Shown here: in pieces, positions 6,289 to 6,318 of the stretch
How the letters are laid out: the number at the start of each line of letters is the position of its first letter
Numbering within the stretch: position 1 is the first letter of the stretch
Origin: Hyphomicrobiales bacterium
GTDB taxonomy: Bacteria > Pseudomonadota > Alphaproteobacteria > Rhodobacterales > Rhodobacteraceae
Direction of reading: 5' to 3'
NCBI GenBank assembly: GCA_003558415.1
Contig: PWLT01000405.1
Coordinates: 1 to 6,318, forward strand
DNA length: 6,318 bases
Made by a program: the position numbers and the translations under genes
Notes under the pieces: model-generated
Told to the model about the DNA's origin: nothing
Databases searched by the model: none
Seen by the model: the letters and a program-made list of their open reading frames with translations, nothing else

Positions 6289-6318
6289 ATGCCCGACACC
6301 GAAAACGCCATCGAGGTC
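6289..6318 (+). CDS. Start of a downstream gene, cut by the window edge
   Basis: An ATG at 6289 opens a frame of ten codons (MPDTENAIEV) that continues past the window. AGGA at 6279-6282 lies 6 nt upstream, which favours this ATG over the one directly before it at 6286. It follows the GDPD gene by 60 bp in the same direction and probably belongs to the same operon. From memory, a GNAT/COG3146-type acyltransferase gene often follows the RidA-GDPD pair in Rhodobacterales, and the short start would fit. Ten residues are too few to identify the protein. Confidence 0.45.
   Translation, partial: MPDTENAIEV

Overview
The window is GC-rich, densely coding DNA with short or overlapping gene junctions. 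It looks like an alphaproteobacterial chromosome, most probably Rhodobacterales. That assignment rests on base composition, protein style and a remembered RidA / GDPD / acetyltransferase gene order, not on a database match. No rRNA, tRNA, CRISPR array, insertion sequence or prophage gene was seen.

Left part (1-1545, minus strand). Three genes read right to left: mlaA (outer-membrane lipoprotein VacJ/MlaA), then mlaC (periplasmic phospholipid carrier), then the start of a small exported protein that runs off the window edge. Each stop overlaps the next start, so they look like one translationally coupled operon. MlaA and MlaC are the outer-membrane and periplasmic parts of the Mla system, which keeps phospholipids out of the outer leaflet. 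The inner-membrane MlaFEDB complex is not in the window.

Middle (1546-1714). A 169-bp divergent intergenic region carries a plausible promoter for mlaA on the minus strand. No convincing plus-strand promoter was seen.

Centre (1715-4890, plus strand). A two-gene type I secretion module: a PrtD-type ABC permease/ATPase with all nucleotide-binding motifs intact, and its HlyD/PrtE-type membrane fusion protein, overlapping by 4 bp (GTGA). No secreted substrate and no TolC-like outer-membrane gene is present, so both must be encoded elsewhere if the exporter works.

Right part (4891-6318, plus strand). A likely new promoter precedes a RidA-family protein, a glycerophosphodiester phosphodiesterase-family protein coupled to it by an ATGA overlap, and the first ten codons of another gene cut by the window edge.

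This is mostly ordinary envelope and housekeeping gene content. No clearly undescribed system is evident. The points most worth a second look are the secreted gene coupled to mlaC, the orphan exporter, the Pro/Arg-rich cytosolic tail of the fusion protein, and a non-canonical residue in a conserved MlaA segment.
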